Positions 16,171 through 24,865 of a DNA stretch of 64,000 nt are shown here, piece by piece. The DNA lies in contig NZ_BAABAQ010000007.1 in the NCBI RefSeq assembly GCF_039537505.1, positions 248,001-312,000 on the forward strand. Direction: 5' to 3'. The DNA is from Streptosporangium oxazolinicum. GTDB lineage: Bacteria > Actinomycetota > Actinomycetes > Streptosporangiales > Streptosporangiaceae. Positions within the stretch are counted from its first letter, which is position 1; the number at the start of each line of letters is the position of its first letter. Position numbers and translations under genes: made by a program. A model generated the notes under the pieces. That model had not been told where the DNA came from, made no database searches, and was given only the letters and a program-made list of their open reading frames with translations.

Positions 16171-16735
16171 TGATCGCCCACCGTTCGTGGTCCCGCCAGG
16201 CGCCGTCGATGAACAGGAGGCCGGGCGAGTAGCCCTCCTTCCTGAAACCGAGCCGCCGGACGAGCCTGAGGGACGCCTCGTTGCCGGGCTGGATCTGGGC
16301 CTCCAGGCGGTGGAGCCGCAGGTCCTCGAAGGCGTACCTCAGCACCAGTCCGACGCCCTCGGACATGTAGCCCCGGCCGGCGGAGGGGGCGAAGGCCGCG
16401 TAGGCGAGGGATGCGGACTGGAAGCGTCCGCGGATGACGCTGTTGACGTAGACCACGCCGGCGATGGCTCCGGTGCCGCGCACGCGGACCAGCAGGCACT
16501 CCTCGCCGGGCTCGTCGTAGCGGGCGACGAGAGCCTGGAACTCCTCGGTCGTGGTGGGCGGAGCCATCCACGGACGGTGCAGGCCGGCACTGGCGCGGGC
16601 CAGTTCGAGGAACTCGTCCCGGTCGTGGCCGGTGACCGGCCGCAGGGTCACGCGGGGGGCGTCCGCCCGCCCGTCGGCGGAGGACGCCTCGAACGCCGCC
16701 GCCCGTTCGCTGCCCTCGGCCCCGTCGTCTCGCAT
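16112..16735 (-). CDS. RimJ/RimL-type GNAT acetyltransferase
   Basis: 207 aa from ATG 16735 (219 aa from the upstream ATG at 16771). It shows the ribosomal-protein-acetyltransferase pattern: VTLRPVTGHDRDEFLELA near the N-terminus, AYAAFAPSAGRGYMSEGVGLVLRYAF as the acetyl-CoA loop, and the RimJ hallmark RLEAQIQPGNEASLRLVRRLGFRKEGY near the C-terminus. Likely an N-alpha-acetyltransferase of a protein or small-molecule amine; substrate unknown. Its 3' end lies inside an 88-bp tandem duplication. Confidence 0.88.
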   Translation of the reverse strand: MRDDGAEGSERAAAFEASSADGRADAPRVTLRPVTGHDRDEFLELARASAGLHRPWMAPPTTTEEFQALVARYDEPGEECLLVRVRGTGAIAGVVYVNSVIRGRFQSASLAYAAFAPSAGRGYMSEGVGLVLRYAFEDLRLHRLEAQIQPGNEASLRLVRRLGFRKEGYSPGLLFIDGAWRDHERWAITAEMTGTRPAPPHPTLPAR

Positions 16736-16789
16736 CACGGATGGAACGGTATCGCGGCCCGGCGGGCCCACCCGTACGAGGGACGGTGA

Positions 16790-17011
16790 TCAGCGCGTCC
16801 TGGACTCCGGTGGCGAGTCCACGCCCGCGCGGAAGCGGAACGCCTCTCCCCTGAGCCGTCGGGCACCCCCGGAACCGGTGATCGCCGCCGCGCCGGCCGA
16901 CGCCGGGCTGCCCGGAGGTCCCGCAGCGCGGGCCGGGGCCCTCCTGCGAGCGTCCTCGCCGCCCTTGGCGGAGAAATAACCGGCTTTTTCGTGAACTATA
17001 TGCCTGATCAT
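16790..17011 (-). CDS. small Arg/Ala-rich protein of unknown function
   Basis: 73 aa, beginning MIRHIVHEKAGYFSAKGGED and continuing with an Arg/Ala/Gly/Pro-rich tail. I support it because AAAGGGAGG lies 7 nt before the ATG, the best ribosome site in this part of the window. The AT-rich start (about 16980-17010) also contrasts with the surroundings. It has no membrane segment and no cysteine, so it is not an obvious lanthipeptide. The gap 17012-17305 upstream has no other gene I can support. I do not recognise the family; a peptide precursor or regulatory microprotein are possibilities only. Confidence 0.5.
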   Translation of the reverse strand: MIRHIVHEKAGYFSAKGGEDARRRAPARAAGPPGSPASAGAAAITGSGGARRLRGEAFRFRAGVDSPPESRTR

Positions 17012-17305
17012 GTTCGTCCTCCCTTTCTGAGGGCAGGCCCCCGAGTGTGATGGAGCGTGAGGTTCGCCGGCACCGCCGTCGCGGCGCCGGCCTGCGGAAA
17101 CGTGATTGTCGTTCCGGGTTTCGCGAGCGGGGCGGCTGGGCCGGTACCGCGCGTGGATCCCTCGCTCCGTGTCACGGTGGCGTCGAGTAGCGGTTTTTGT
17201 CGGTGAGTTCGGGGAGCGCCCCGTCGACGGCCGCGACCGCGTGACCGAAAGCGGGACCTCCCTCACTCGTAACGTCGCCGGATGGCGACAGGGATGGGGC
17301 CGGGG

Positions 17306-17860
17306 ATGAGAATCGTTGGGATCGCGGGAAGCCTTCGCCCGGGGGCGTACGTCTGGAGGCTCCTGGAGGCGGCGGCACGTGAACTGCCCGAGACGGTGGA
17401 CTTCGAGATCTGGCGGGGCCTGGAACAGGTGCCGTCCTTCGAGGAGGGCGAGCTCCCGCGGCCGGTGGCCGACCTGTGGCACCGCCTCTCCGCCGCGGAC
17501 GGCGTGCTGATCACCGCGCCGGCGCACAGCGCGCTCCCGGCGCAACTGGGACACACGCTCGACTGGATCTCGTCCGCACGCGGCGGCGCGGTCCTGGTGG
17601 GCAAGCCGGTGGGCGTGGTGACCGCCTGCCCGCGCGCCCACGAGGGGATGTGGACCCAGATCCAGCTGCGCAGGGCCCTCGGCGCGGCGGGCGCGGTGGT
17701 GCGCGGCGCGGAACTGGCCGTGTCCTCGGCCCCGGACCGGTTCGACGCCGACGGCAGGCTCGCCGACCAGGGCTACCGGGCCCGGCTCCGCGGCGTCCTG
17801 GACGAGATCTGCTCCCTCTCCCTCACCGGGGCCGGTTCTCTCGGCAGGTCCGCCGTGTGA
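17306..17860 (+). CDS. NADPH-dependent FMN reductase family protein
   Basis: 184-aa flavodoxin-fold oxidoreductase. It begins MRIVGIAGSLRPGAYVWRLLEAA, where the SLRPGAY loop binds the FMN phosphate in this family. DGVLITAPAHSALPAQLGHTLDW is the second flavin-contacting segment, with the aromatic family tyrosine replaced by His. The ATG at 17306 has GGGG five bases before it; an ATG eight codons earlier is a weaker alternative. Expected to reduce FMN or quinone-like substrates with NAD(P)H in the cytoplasm. Monocistronic by spacing. Confidence 0.82.
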   Translation: MRIVGIAGSLRPGAYVWRLLEAAARELPETVDFEIWRGLEQVPSFEEGELPRPVADLWHRLSAADGVLITAPAHSALPAQLGHTLDWISSARGGAVLVGKPVGVVTACPRAHEGMWTQIQLRRALGAAGAVVRGAELAVSSAPDRFDADGRLADQGYRARLRGVLDEICSLSLTGAGSLGRSAV

Positions 17861-18044
17861 GAGCCGGGTGAGAGCCGCCCGGCCGCCCGATCGCTCGCCG
17901 GGGCACTCGGCCCCGGCCCCCGGGATCCGCCCGTATCGGGCTCGCGATCCCGCCGTACAGTCCAGGTTCCCCGAACACCCCCGACCCGTCATCGGGCACC
18001 CCCCGCCAGGATGCGCCACGAGGGGATGAGGAAGGGAGGCAGCC

Positions 18045-18593
18045 GTGGGGAGATCCGGCCAGGAGGTGGCGCTGCGGGCCCTCGGCGCGGCGCTAGACGT
18101 ACACGCCCCGATGGCCAGTCACGGCGTCCGGACGTTCCCCGAGGGCACGCCGTTCCTGTGGCTGACCGTTCCCGGCGCGGGAGGCGCCATCGTCTTCCTC
18201 GAGGAACGCCACTGGATCTGCCTGAGCGAGCCGGGGCGGGGCGGGGTGAGCGTCCAGCTCGTCGCCGGAGGGGTCGACGACGACCCCGCCCTCGTCGTGA
18301 GCCGCCTCATGGTCGTCATGACGCCGGTGCCCCGGCCCGCGGGCGGCCGCCTGTCACGGGCGCTGAAGGTGGGGCTGCTCGGTCTCGCGGGGGGAGCGGG
18401 CATGGGGCTGCTCACCGCGCTGCTCATGGCCATCCTCGTGGCCGGCAACGGCTACACCTCGGACACGACGATCCGCGTGGTGTACGTCCTGGCCGCGCTG
18501 ATCGGCGTCGCGACCGGCCTGTGGGTGTCCCTGCGCTGGTGGCGGATGGACAGGGAGCCGCGTGATCGGGACTCCGGTGGGCAGGGACCATAG
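18045..18593 (+). CDS. two-TM membrane protein of unknown function
   Basis: 182 aa from a GTG with GGGAGG eight bases upstream. The N-terminal ~105 residues are soluble. Two membrane segments follow (about 107-130, GLLGLAGGAGMGLLTALLMAILV, and about 142-162, VVYVLAALIGVATGLWVSL), and a charged C-terminal tail ends in RDRDSGGQGP. No catalytic motif seen. It precedes the lipid kinase by 23 bp and may share its transcript. Confidence 0.75.
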   Translation: MGRSGQEVALRALGAALDVHAPMASHGVRTFPEGTPFLWLTVPGAGGAIVFLEERHWICLSEPGRGGVSVQLVAGGVDDDPALVVSRLMVVMTPVPRPAGGRLSRALKVGLLGLAGGAGMGLLTALLMAILVAGNGYTSDTTIRVVYVLAALIGVATGLWVSLRWWRMDREPRDRDSGGQGP

Positions 18594-18616
18594 GGACGAT
18601 CACGTGGAGGAACGAC

Positions 18617-19492
18617 ATGGCCGAACTGCTGGCGATCTACAACGAGAGCGCGGGGAGCGCCGACGAGGAGGCCAGGACCGCCGCCCTCGAAACGCTGCGC
18701 GGCGGCGGCGCCGACGTGATCGAGGCGCCCGCCGGGGAGAAGGACCTGGACGAGATGCTCGACGCCTGCCCCGGCAGGGACGTGGTCGTGCTGGGCGGTG
18801 ACGGCACGCTGCACGTCGTGGTCGCCACCCTGCACCGGCGTGGCGAGCTGGACGCCCGCACGGTGGGGCTCGTCCCGCTGGGCACCGGCAACGACTTCGC
18901 CCGCGGCCTGGGCATCCCGCTGGACCCACAGGTGGCGGCCCGCGTCGTGCTCGCCGGACGGCCCCGGCCACTCGACCTCCTGGTGGACGACGAGGGCGGG
19001 GTCGTCGTCAACGTGGTCCACCTCGGCATCGGCGCGGAGGCGTCCGAGGGGGCCACGCCGCTCAAGCCGGTGCTCGGGCGGCTCGCCTACGCGGCGGGAG
19101 CGTTGCTCGCGGGCGTGCGAAGCCCCGGCTGGCGGCTGCGCGTCACCGTGGACGGCCGCCCCGTCGGCGAGGGGCGCCCGGTGCTCATGCTGGGGATCGG
19201 CAACGGCGTCACCATCGGCGGCGGCACCCCGCTGGCCCCCCGGGCCAGGCCCGACGACGGCATGGCCGACGTCGTCCTCTCGCTGACGACCGGCCCGCTG
19301 GACAGGCTCGTCTACGCCCTCCGGCTGCGCAGGGGGACCCATCCCGGCCTGCGCGACGTGACCACCACCCGCGGCAGGAAGGTGACCGTGGAGGGCGCAC
19401 CCGTCCCGGTGAACGCCGACGGGGAGCTGACCGGCCGGATCACCCGGCGCAGCTGGACGGTCCTGCCCGCCGCCTGGCGCATGTTCACCTGA
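18617..19492 (+). CDS. diacylglycerol/lipid kinase, YegS/DgkB family
   Basis: 291-aa ATP-dependent lipid kinase. The N-terminal catalytic domain contains VVVLGGDGTLHVVVATL (GGDGT nucleotide-binding motif, near residues 59-65) and GLVPLGTGNDFARGLG (PLGTGNDFAR, near 85-95), both diagnostic for the family. The C-terminal domain ends with a PVPVNADGEL segment, as is usual. GGAGG lies seven bases before the ATG. It would phosphorylate diacylglycerol or a related lipid at the membrane. At this length and without a signal peptide it fits the bacterial DgkB/YegS group. Confidence 0.9.
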   Translation: MAELLAIYNESAGSADEEARTAALETLRGGGADVIEAPAGEKDLDEMLDACPGRDVVVLGGDGTLHVVVATLHRRGELDARTVGLVPLGTGNDFARGLGIPLDPQVAARVVLAGRPRPLDLLVDDEGGVVVNVVHLGIGAEASEGATPLKPVLGRLAYAAGALLAGVRSPGWRLRVTVDGRPVGEGRPVLMLGIGNGVTIGGGTPLAPRARPDDGMADVVLSLTTGPLDRLVYALRLRRGTHPGLRDVTTTRGRKVTVEGAPVPVNADGELTGRITRRSWTVLPAAWRMFT

Positions 19493-19677
19493 GACCGCGC
19501 CCGCTCGGCCCGAGGTCGTGTCCCTGCGATTCCGGCCGCCCGGGACGTGTCCGTCCGAGGTCGTGTTCGCGGGGGCGGGCCGTCCCGCCGGGGGCGCGTC
19601 CGGGGCCGGTTCGCGGGATTCCGGCCGACCGGCGGGTGTCCACAGCCGGGGACGCGCCCGCCGGTCGTACGTCGTCG

Positions 19678-21315
19678 TCAGCCCAGGGACGCCGAGACCA
19701 GGTCGCGTGCCTCCTGCTGCACCCGCTTCAGGTGCTCGGGGCCCTTGAAGGACTCGGCGTAGATCTTGTACACGTCCTCGGTGCCGGAGGGGCGGGCGGC
19801 GAACCAGGCGTTCTCGGTGGAGACCTTGAGCCCGCCGAGGGCGGCGCCGTTGCCGGGGGCCGAGGTCAGCACCTGGGTGATCTCCTCCCCGGCGAGGCTG
19901 CCCGCGGTGACCTGCTCGGCCGAGAGCCTGGCCAGCACCGCCTTCTCCTCCCGGGTCGCGGGGGCGTCGACACGGGCGTAGGCGGGGTCGCCGAACCGGG
20001 CCGTCAGGTCGCCGTAGTGCTCGCTCGGCGAGCGGCCCGTGGTCGCGATGATCTCCGAGGCGAGCAGCGCCAGGATCAGGCCGTCCTTGTCGGTGGTCCA
20101 CACCGAGCCGTCGCGCCGCAGGAACGACGCCCCGGCGCTCTCCTCGCCGCCGAAGCCCAGCGAGCCGTCCAGCAGGCCCGGGACGAACCACTTGAACCCG
20201 ACGGGGACCTCCATCAGCCGCCTGCCCAGGTCGGCGGCGACCCGGTCGATCATCCCGCTGCTCACCAGCGTCTTGCCGACCCCGGCGCCGGCGGGCCAGC
20301 CGGGCCGGTGGGAGTAGAGGTAGGAGATCGCCACGGCGAGGTAGTGGTTGGGGTTCATCAGCCCCCCGTCGGGGGTGACGATGCCGTGCCGGTCGGAGTC
20401 GGCGTCGTTGCCCGTGGAGACGTCGAAGGCGTCGCGGTTGGCGATGAGCGAGGCCATCGCGTACGGCGACGAGCAGTCCATCCGGATCTTGCCGTCCCAG
20501 TCCAGCGTCATGAACCGCCACGTCGGATCGGTGAGCGGGTTGATCACCGTCAGGTCCAGCCGGTGCCGCTCGGCGATCTCGCCCCAGTACGCGACGCTCG
20601 CCCCGCCCAGCGGGTCGGCGCCGACGCGCACCCCCGCCTCCCGGACGGCGTCGAGGTCCAGCACCGAGGGCAGGTCGTCCACGTAGCGGCCGAGGAAGTC
20701 GTACCGGCCGGTGGTGTCGGCGGCCAGCGCCCGGGTGTACGGGACCCGCCTGACCTCCTTCAGGCCGCCGGCGATCAGCGCGTTGGCCCGGTCCTGGATC
20801 CAGGAGGTGGCGTCGGTGTCGGCCGGGCCGCCGTGCGGCGGGTTGTACTTGAAGCCGCCGTCGCCGGGCGGGTTGTGCGAGGGGGTCACCACCACGCCGT
20901 CGGCCCGCCCCGAGGAGCGTGCCCGGTTGTGGGCCAGGATCGCGTGGGAGACCGCGGGGGTCGGGGTGTAGCCGTCCCGGCTGTCGATCATGACCGTCAC
21001 CCCGTTGGCCGCGAAGACCTCCAGCGCCGACACCTGGGCCGGTTCCGACAGCGCGTGGCTGTCGGCGCCGAGGAACAGCGGGCCGTCGACGCCCTGCGCC
21101 GCCCGGTACTCCACGATGGCCTGGCTGGTCGCGAGGATGTGGTCCTCGTTGAACGCGACGTTCAGCGAGGAGCCCCGGTGTCCCGACGTCCCGAACGCCA
21201 CCCGCTGGCCGACCTCGCCCGGGTCGGGGTGCAGGGCGTAGTAGGAGGTCACCAGGCGGGCCACGTCGACCAGGTCGGACGGTCTGGCGGGCTGTCCCGC
21301 GTGTTCGTGCGTCAT
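19678..21315 (-). CDS. pgm: phosphoglucomutase (alpha-D-glucose phosphate-specific)
   Basis: Interconverts glucose-1-phosphate and glucose-6-phosphate. 545 aa, the length of the bacterial Pgm group. FGTSGHRGSS lies near residue 41. The active-site phosphoserine motif is VVTPSHNPPGDGGFKYN (near 137-153), the metal-binding loop is STGNDADSDRHG (near 305), and the substrate-binding FAARPSGTEDVYKIYAES is near the C-terminus. GAGGAG lies seven bases before the ATG. It stands alone and convergent to the lipid kinase. In actinomycetes it supplies glucose-1-phosphate for glycogen, trehalose and cell-wall sugar nucleotides. Confidence 0.95.
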   Translation of the reverse strand: MTHEHAGQPARPSDLVDVARLVTSYYALHPDPGEVGQRVAFGTSGHRGSSLNVAFNEDHILATSQAIVEYRAAQGVDGPLFLGADSHALSEPAQVSALEVFAANGVTVMIDSRDGYTPTPAVSHAILAHNRARSSGRADGVVVTPSHNPPGDGGFKYNPPHGGPADTDATSWIQDRANALIAGGLKEVRRVPYTRALAADTTGRYDFLGRYVDDLPSVLDLDAVREAGVRVGADPLGGASVAYWGEIAERHRLDLTVINPLTDPTWRFMTLDWDGKIRMDCSSPYAMASLIANRDAFDVSTGNDADSDRHGIVTPDGGLMNPNHYLAVAISYLYSHRPGWPAGAGVGKTLVSSGMIDRVAADLGRRLMEVPVGFKWFVPGLLDGSLGFGGEESAGASFLRRDGSVWTTDKDGLILALLASEIIATTGRSPSEHYGDLTARFGDPAYARVDAPATREEKAVLARLSAEQVTAGSLAGEEITQVLTSAPGNGAALGGLKVSTENAWFAARPSGTEDVYKIYAESFKGPEHLKRVQQEARDLVSASLG

Positions 21316-21430
21316 CGCAATCTCCTCACATCACACCTGAGCTAACCGTATCTGCCCTTAAATCGGATAAGCCTTCACAACTCATTGGGGCTCTGTGATG
21401 AACCGGTGGCTCCGCGCTCCCCGCAGGCCG

Positions 21431-21460
21431 TTGACAACGTTGTCATCGCCGTCGTACCTT
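21431..21460 (+). promoter_or_regulatory. promoter with LacI-type palindrome for the ROK operon
   Basis: TTGACA (21431-21436) and TACCTT (21455-21460) are separated by 18 bp. The perfect 14-bp palindrome TGACAACGTTGTCA (21432-21445) overlaps the -35. The central CG and half-site form match LacI/GalR-family operators. No LacI-type gene lies in the window, so the repressor must be encoded elsewhere. Confidence 0.65.
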
Positions 21461-21598
21461 CACCCTGTTTGCCCGGTCACTTGGGGAAAGCGCCCTTTGT
21501 GTCATCGATCAGCGGAGGATCCCCTTGTACAGCCGCGTGGTGGCCCCGGTGGCCGCCTGCCCTCCAACCGTGCTCCGGCCTGCCGGGCGGGCCGGCCG

Positions 21599-22519
21599 AT
21601 GACCGCCCTCGCGATCGACATCGGCGGCACCAAGTTCGCCGCGGCGCTGGTCCGGCCGGACGGGACCGTGACACGCAGGCTGGAGGTGCCGGTCGGCCGG
21701 GACCCCGAGGCGACACTGGTCTCACTCGTCCGGGAAATCCGTAATGACCGGGATGTTCGCGAGACCGGCACCGGGGATCTGGTCGGGGCCGGCATCGGCT
21801 CCGCGGGTCCCCTCGACGCCGTCGCCGGCACGGTCAGCCCGGTCAACATCCCCGCCTGGCGTGAATTCCCGCTGGTCGGCGCGGTGAGCGAGCTCCTTCC
21901 CGGCCTTCCCGTCGCGCTCGCCGGGGACGCGCAGTGCATGGCACTGGGGGAGTGGTGGCGGGGCGGGCACTCGCGCTCCCGTGCCCTGCTGGGCATCGTG
22001 GTCTCCACCGGGGTGGGCGGGGGCCTGGTCCTCGACGGGGTGCCGTACGTCGGACCGACCGGGAACGCCGGGCACATCGGGCACATCGCCGTGGACCGCG
22101 ACGGGGAACTCTGCCCCTGCGGGGCGGTCGGCTGCCTGGAGACGATCGCCAGCGGCCCGAGCATGGTCCGCTGGGCGCTGGCGAACGGCTGGAATGCCCC
22201 CGATGAGCGCCCGGACGCCCGCGCGCTCTCGGCCGACGCCGCGCGCGGGACGCCGGTCGCCCAGCTGGCCTTCCAGCGAGCCGCCGACGCGCTGGCCACG
22301 GCGATCCTCACCACGGCGGCGCTCTTCGACATCGACGACGTCGTCATCGGGGGCGGCGTGTCCGGGGCGGGGGAGACCCTGCTCGCCCCGCTGCGCCAGG
22401 CGGTCGCCAAGCGGGCGGGCCTCGCCTTCCTGCGCCGCCTGAACGTCGAACGTACCTCCCTGGAACGCGACGCCGGCCTGTACGGCGCCGCGGCCCTGGT
22501 CCTCCCCGTCGCGGGGTAG
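21599..22519 (+). CDS. ROK-family sugar kinase
   Basis: 306 aa from ATG 21599, chosen because MTALAIDIGGTKFAAALV places the ATP-binding phosphate motif at the N-terminus, as in all ROK kinases; upstream codons are leader. VALAGDAQCMALGEWWRGG carries the catalytic Asp. The zinc-binding CPCGAVGCLE motif follows GHIGHIAVD. There is no N-terminal helix-turn-helix, so it is a kinase (glucose, N-acetylmannosamine or a related sugar) and not a NagC-type repressor. It heads an operon with an isomerase and a dehydrogenase. Confidence 0.88.
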   Translation: MTALAIDIGGTKFAAALVRPDGTVTRRLEVPVGRDPEATLVSLVREIRNDRDVRETGTGDLVGAGIGSAGPLDAVAGTVSPVNIPAWREFPLVGAVSELLPGLPVALAGDAQCMALGEWWRGGHSRSRALLGIVVSTGVGGGLVLDGVPYVGPTGNAGHIGHIAVDRDGELCPCGAVGCLETIASGPSMVRWALANGWNAPDERPDARALSADAARGTPVAQLAFQRAADALATAILTTAALFDIDDVVIGGGVSGAGETLLAPLRQAVAKRAGLAFLRRLNVERTSLERDAGLYGAAALVLPVAG

Positions 22520-22576
22520 GGGACCGCGTTCTCTCCTCCGCCCGCAGGCGGAGGTGTCCACGCCTAAGGAGAACCG

Positions 22577-23326
22577 ATGAGCTCACTCGCCGTCCAGCTG
22601 TACTCCGTGCGCGAGCAGGCGGCCGTCGACCGCCGCGCCGTGCTGCGCCGCATCGCCGGCATGGGGTACGACGCGGTCGAGCCGTACGACGTGCACCTCG
22701 ATCCGGGCGGTCTCCGCGACGACCTGCGGGAGGCGGGGCTCTCGGTGTGCAGCGTGCACGCCCCGCTCCTCGACGAGCGGCGCGCGGCCGCGCTGGCCGG
22801 GGCCGTCACCGTCGGCGCGGAGACCGTCATCGTGCCCGCCGCCCCCGCCGAGTGGTTCGCCGACAGGGAGGGGGTCGAGCTGGCGGCGAGGAACATCGGC
22901 GAGGCGGCCCGCGAGGCGGCCGACCACGGGCTGCGGCTCGGGTACCACAACCACTGGTGGGAGCTGGAGCAGCGGGTGGACGGCCGCCCCGCGCTGGAGG
23001 TGCTCGCCGAGCTGCTGGATCCCTCGATCCTGCTGGAGGTCGATCTCTACTGGGCGGCGACCGGCGGGGTCGACCCGTCCGAACTGCTGACCCGGCTGGG
23101 CGAGCGGGTGAGCCACCTGCACGTCAAGGACGGCCCCGCCACCCAGGAGGGCCCGATGACCGCGGTCGGCTCCGGCCGGGTGCCCATCGTGGACGCGCTG
23201 AACACCGCGCCGGACGCGGTGCGGATCGTGGAGCTCGACCACTGCGCCACCGACATGCTCCAGGCGCTGGCCGACAGCCACGCCTACCTGACCAGTCTCG
23301 CCGACGCCGGGCGGGTGAGCCCGTGA
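22577..23326 (+). CDS. sugar phosphate isomerase/epimerase (AP-endonuclease-2 fold)
   Basis: 249-aa TIM-barrel protein. It starts SSLAVQLYSVREQAAVDRRA, a common family opening, and has GLRLGYHNHWWEL, ILLEVDLYWAATGG and VSHLHVKDGP, whose Glu/His/Asp residues form the divalent metal site of xylose-isomerase-like epimerases. AAGGAG lies six bases upstream. It overlaps the next gene by 4 bp (GTGA). Likely interconverts a keto or inositol-type sugar that the adjacent dehydrogenase oxidises; the substrate is not determinable here. Confidence 0.85.
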   Translation: MSSLAVQLYSVREQAAVDRRAVLRRIAGMGYDAVEPYDVHLDPGGLRDDLREAGLSVCSVHAPLLDERRAAALAGAVTVGAETVIVPAAPAEWFADREGVELAARNIGEAAREAADHGLRLGYHNHWWELEQRVDGRPALEVLAELLDPSILLEVDLYWAATGGVDPSELLTRLGERVSHLHVKDGPATQEGPMTAVGSGRVPIVDALNTAPDAVRIVELDHCATDMLQALADSHAYLTSLADAGRVSP

Positions 23327-24426
23327 CCGGCCCGCTCGGCGTGGCGATCGTCGGCTGCGGGAACATCAGCCACCAGTACCTGGGCAACCTCACCTCCTTC
23401 CCCGGCGTGCGGGCGGTGGCGTGCGCCGACCTCGACCTGGACCGCGCCCGGGAGGTCGCCGCGCGGTACGGCGTGCCGCTGGCCACCTCGCCGGAGGAGG
23501 CGATCTCACACCCCGACGTGGAGCTGGTGGTCAACCTCACGATCCCGTCCGCGCACGCCGAGGTGGCGCTCGCCGCCGTCCTGGCCGGGCGGCACGTCTA
23601 CAACGAGAAGCCGTTCACCGTGGACAGGGAGTCCGGCGCGCGGCTCGTCGAGGCCGCCTCAGCGGCCGGGGTGCTCCTGGGCAGCGCCCCCGACACCTTC
23701 CTGGGCGCCGGGCTGCAGACCGCGGCCAGACTCGTCGCCGAGGGGGCCATCGGCACCCCGCTCACCGCCCTGACCCTGTTCCAGACGCCGGGCCCCGAGT
23801 CGTGGCACCCAAACCCCGAGTTCTTCTTCCAGCCGGGGGCCGGGCCGCTGTTCGACATGGGCCCCTACTACCTGACGACCCTGGTGACCCTGTTCGGCCC
23901 GGCGGCGCGGGTGTCGGCGGTCGGCCGCAGGGCCAGGGACGAGCGGGTCGTCGGCTCCGGCCCCAAGGCCGGGGCGCGGTTTCCGGTGGCGGTGCCCACC
24001 CACACGACCGCGCTCCTGGAGTTCGCCTCGGGGCAGGCCGCCACGCTGGTCTTCAGCTTCGACTCGCCGCTGCGCCGCACCGGGTTCGTCGAGATCACCG
24101 GTACCGAGGCGACCATGGAGGTGCCCGATCCCAACACCTTCGGCGGCGAGGTGCGGCTGCGCCGGGCCGACGACGACGAGTGGGTGCCGGTTCCCACCAA
24201 GGGCACCGAGGCCGGTCGCGGCCTGGGCGTGCTGGACATGGCCCAGGCCATCCGCGAGGGAAGGCCGCACCGGACCACCGGCGAGCTGGGCCTGCACGTC
24301 CTGGACACGATGATCGCCATCGCGGAGTCCGCGGAGCGGGGCGAGTTCGTGGAGATCGGGAGCACCTGCCGGGTGCCCGCCCCGCTGCCCGAGGATTGGG
24401 ACCCGGCCGCGATCCGGTTCGGCTGA
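23323..24426 (+). CDS. Gfo/Idh/MocA-family NAD(P)-dependent dehydrogenase
   Basis: 367 aa. The GTG start overlaps the stop of the isomerase gene. The Rossmann motif GVAIVGCGNISHQYLGNL is at the N-terminus. VVNLTIPSAHAEVALAAVLAGRHVYNEKPFTV contains the EKP catalytic lysine motif. PGAGPLFDMGPYYLTTL carries the conserved Asp/His-region segment, with MGPYY in place of the usual GxHxxD-type residues. Catalyses oxidation or reduction of a sugar or cyclitol. With the ROK kinase and the isomerase it forms a three-gene catabolic unit. Confidence 0.88.
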   Translation: MTGPLGVAIVGCGNISHQYLGNLTSFPGVRAVACADLDLDRAREVAARYGVPLATSPEEAISHPDVELVVNLTIPSAHAEVALAAVLAGRHVYNEKPFTVDRESGARLVEAASAAGVLLGSAPDTFLGAGLQTAARLVAEGAIGTPLTALTLFQTPGPESWHPNPEFFFQPGAGPLFDMGPYYLTTLVTLFGPAARVSAVGRRARDERVVGSGPKAGARFPVAVPTHTTALLEFASGQAATLVFSFDSPLRRTGFVEITGTEATMEVPDPNTFGGEVRLRRADDDEWVPVPTKGTEAGRGLGVLDMAQAIREGRPHRTTGELGLHVLDTMIAIAESAERGEFVEIGSTCRVPAPLPEDWDPAAIRFG

Positions 24427-24632
24427 CGGCTCCGGTTGGCGGCTTCGGCTGACGGTTTCGGCTGACGGCGAGGACGCGAGGGGCGGGGCGTCTCCCGGCC
24501 CGTCTCTCGCGCGCGTCGCCCACGCGAGTCGTCGATCGTTCGCGCGAGTGACCAGGCCGCCCCGTGTCCGTGAGCCCCCTCACGGTGAGCGCCGGGCCCC
24601 CGGTTCCCGCTCTGGGAAGGAGCGGGGAAGGT

Positions 24633-24848
24633 CTAGGGTGCCTGGTCGGCGGGGCCGACGATCCTCAGGCCGGGGGCGGGGGACTCCTTGGCGGGCTCCG
24701 CCGAGGACTCCTCCAGGCGGGCGCGGAGACGGGTGCGGATCTCGTCCGGGGTGTACGCCTGCCTGCGGCGCTCGGCCCGCGCGATCACGACCCCGGTGGC
24801 CGCGACGCCCGCCACACCCGCCAGACCGAGTATCTTCCACCATCGCAT
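24633..24848 (-). CDS. small single-TM protein
   Basis: 71 aa. One N-terminal membrane anchor (WWKILGLAGVAGVAATGVVIA) is followed by a charged segment ERRRQAYTPDEIRTRLRARLEE and a Pro/Ala-rich end. No ribosome site precedes the ATG. Instead the -10 hexamer TAGCGT (minus strand, 24860-24855) ends exactly 7 nt before it, predicting a leaderless message. The start is 17 bp from the divergent start at 24866. Function unknown. Confidence 0.72.
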   Translation of the reverse strand: MRWWKILGLAGVAGVAATGVVIARAERRRQAYTPDEIRTRLRARLEESSAEPAKESPAPGLRIVGPADQAP

Positions 24849-24853
24849 GTGCC

Positions 24854-24860
24854 TACGCTA
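24854..24860. promoter_or_regulatory. symmetrical -10 element serving two divergent leaderless genes
   Basis: TACGCTA reads TACGCT on the plus strand and TAGCGT on the minus strand, both matching TANNNT. On each strand the transcription start predicted 7 nt downstream coincides with the A of an ATG (24866 plus, 24848 minus). Neither direction has a good -35. Confidence 0.6.
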
Positions 24861-24865
24861 TCGGA

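Noticed and set aside
16071..16571. 166-codon minus-strand frame within the RimJ-like gene
   Set aside because: Alternative frame of the GNAT gene, whose acetyl-CoA and C-terminal motifs are in the other frame.
17106..17309. Short plus-strand ORF before the FMN reductase
   Set aside because: No ribosome site, composition typical of non-coding frames, and it runs into the reductase start region.
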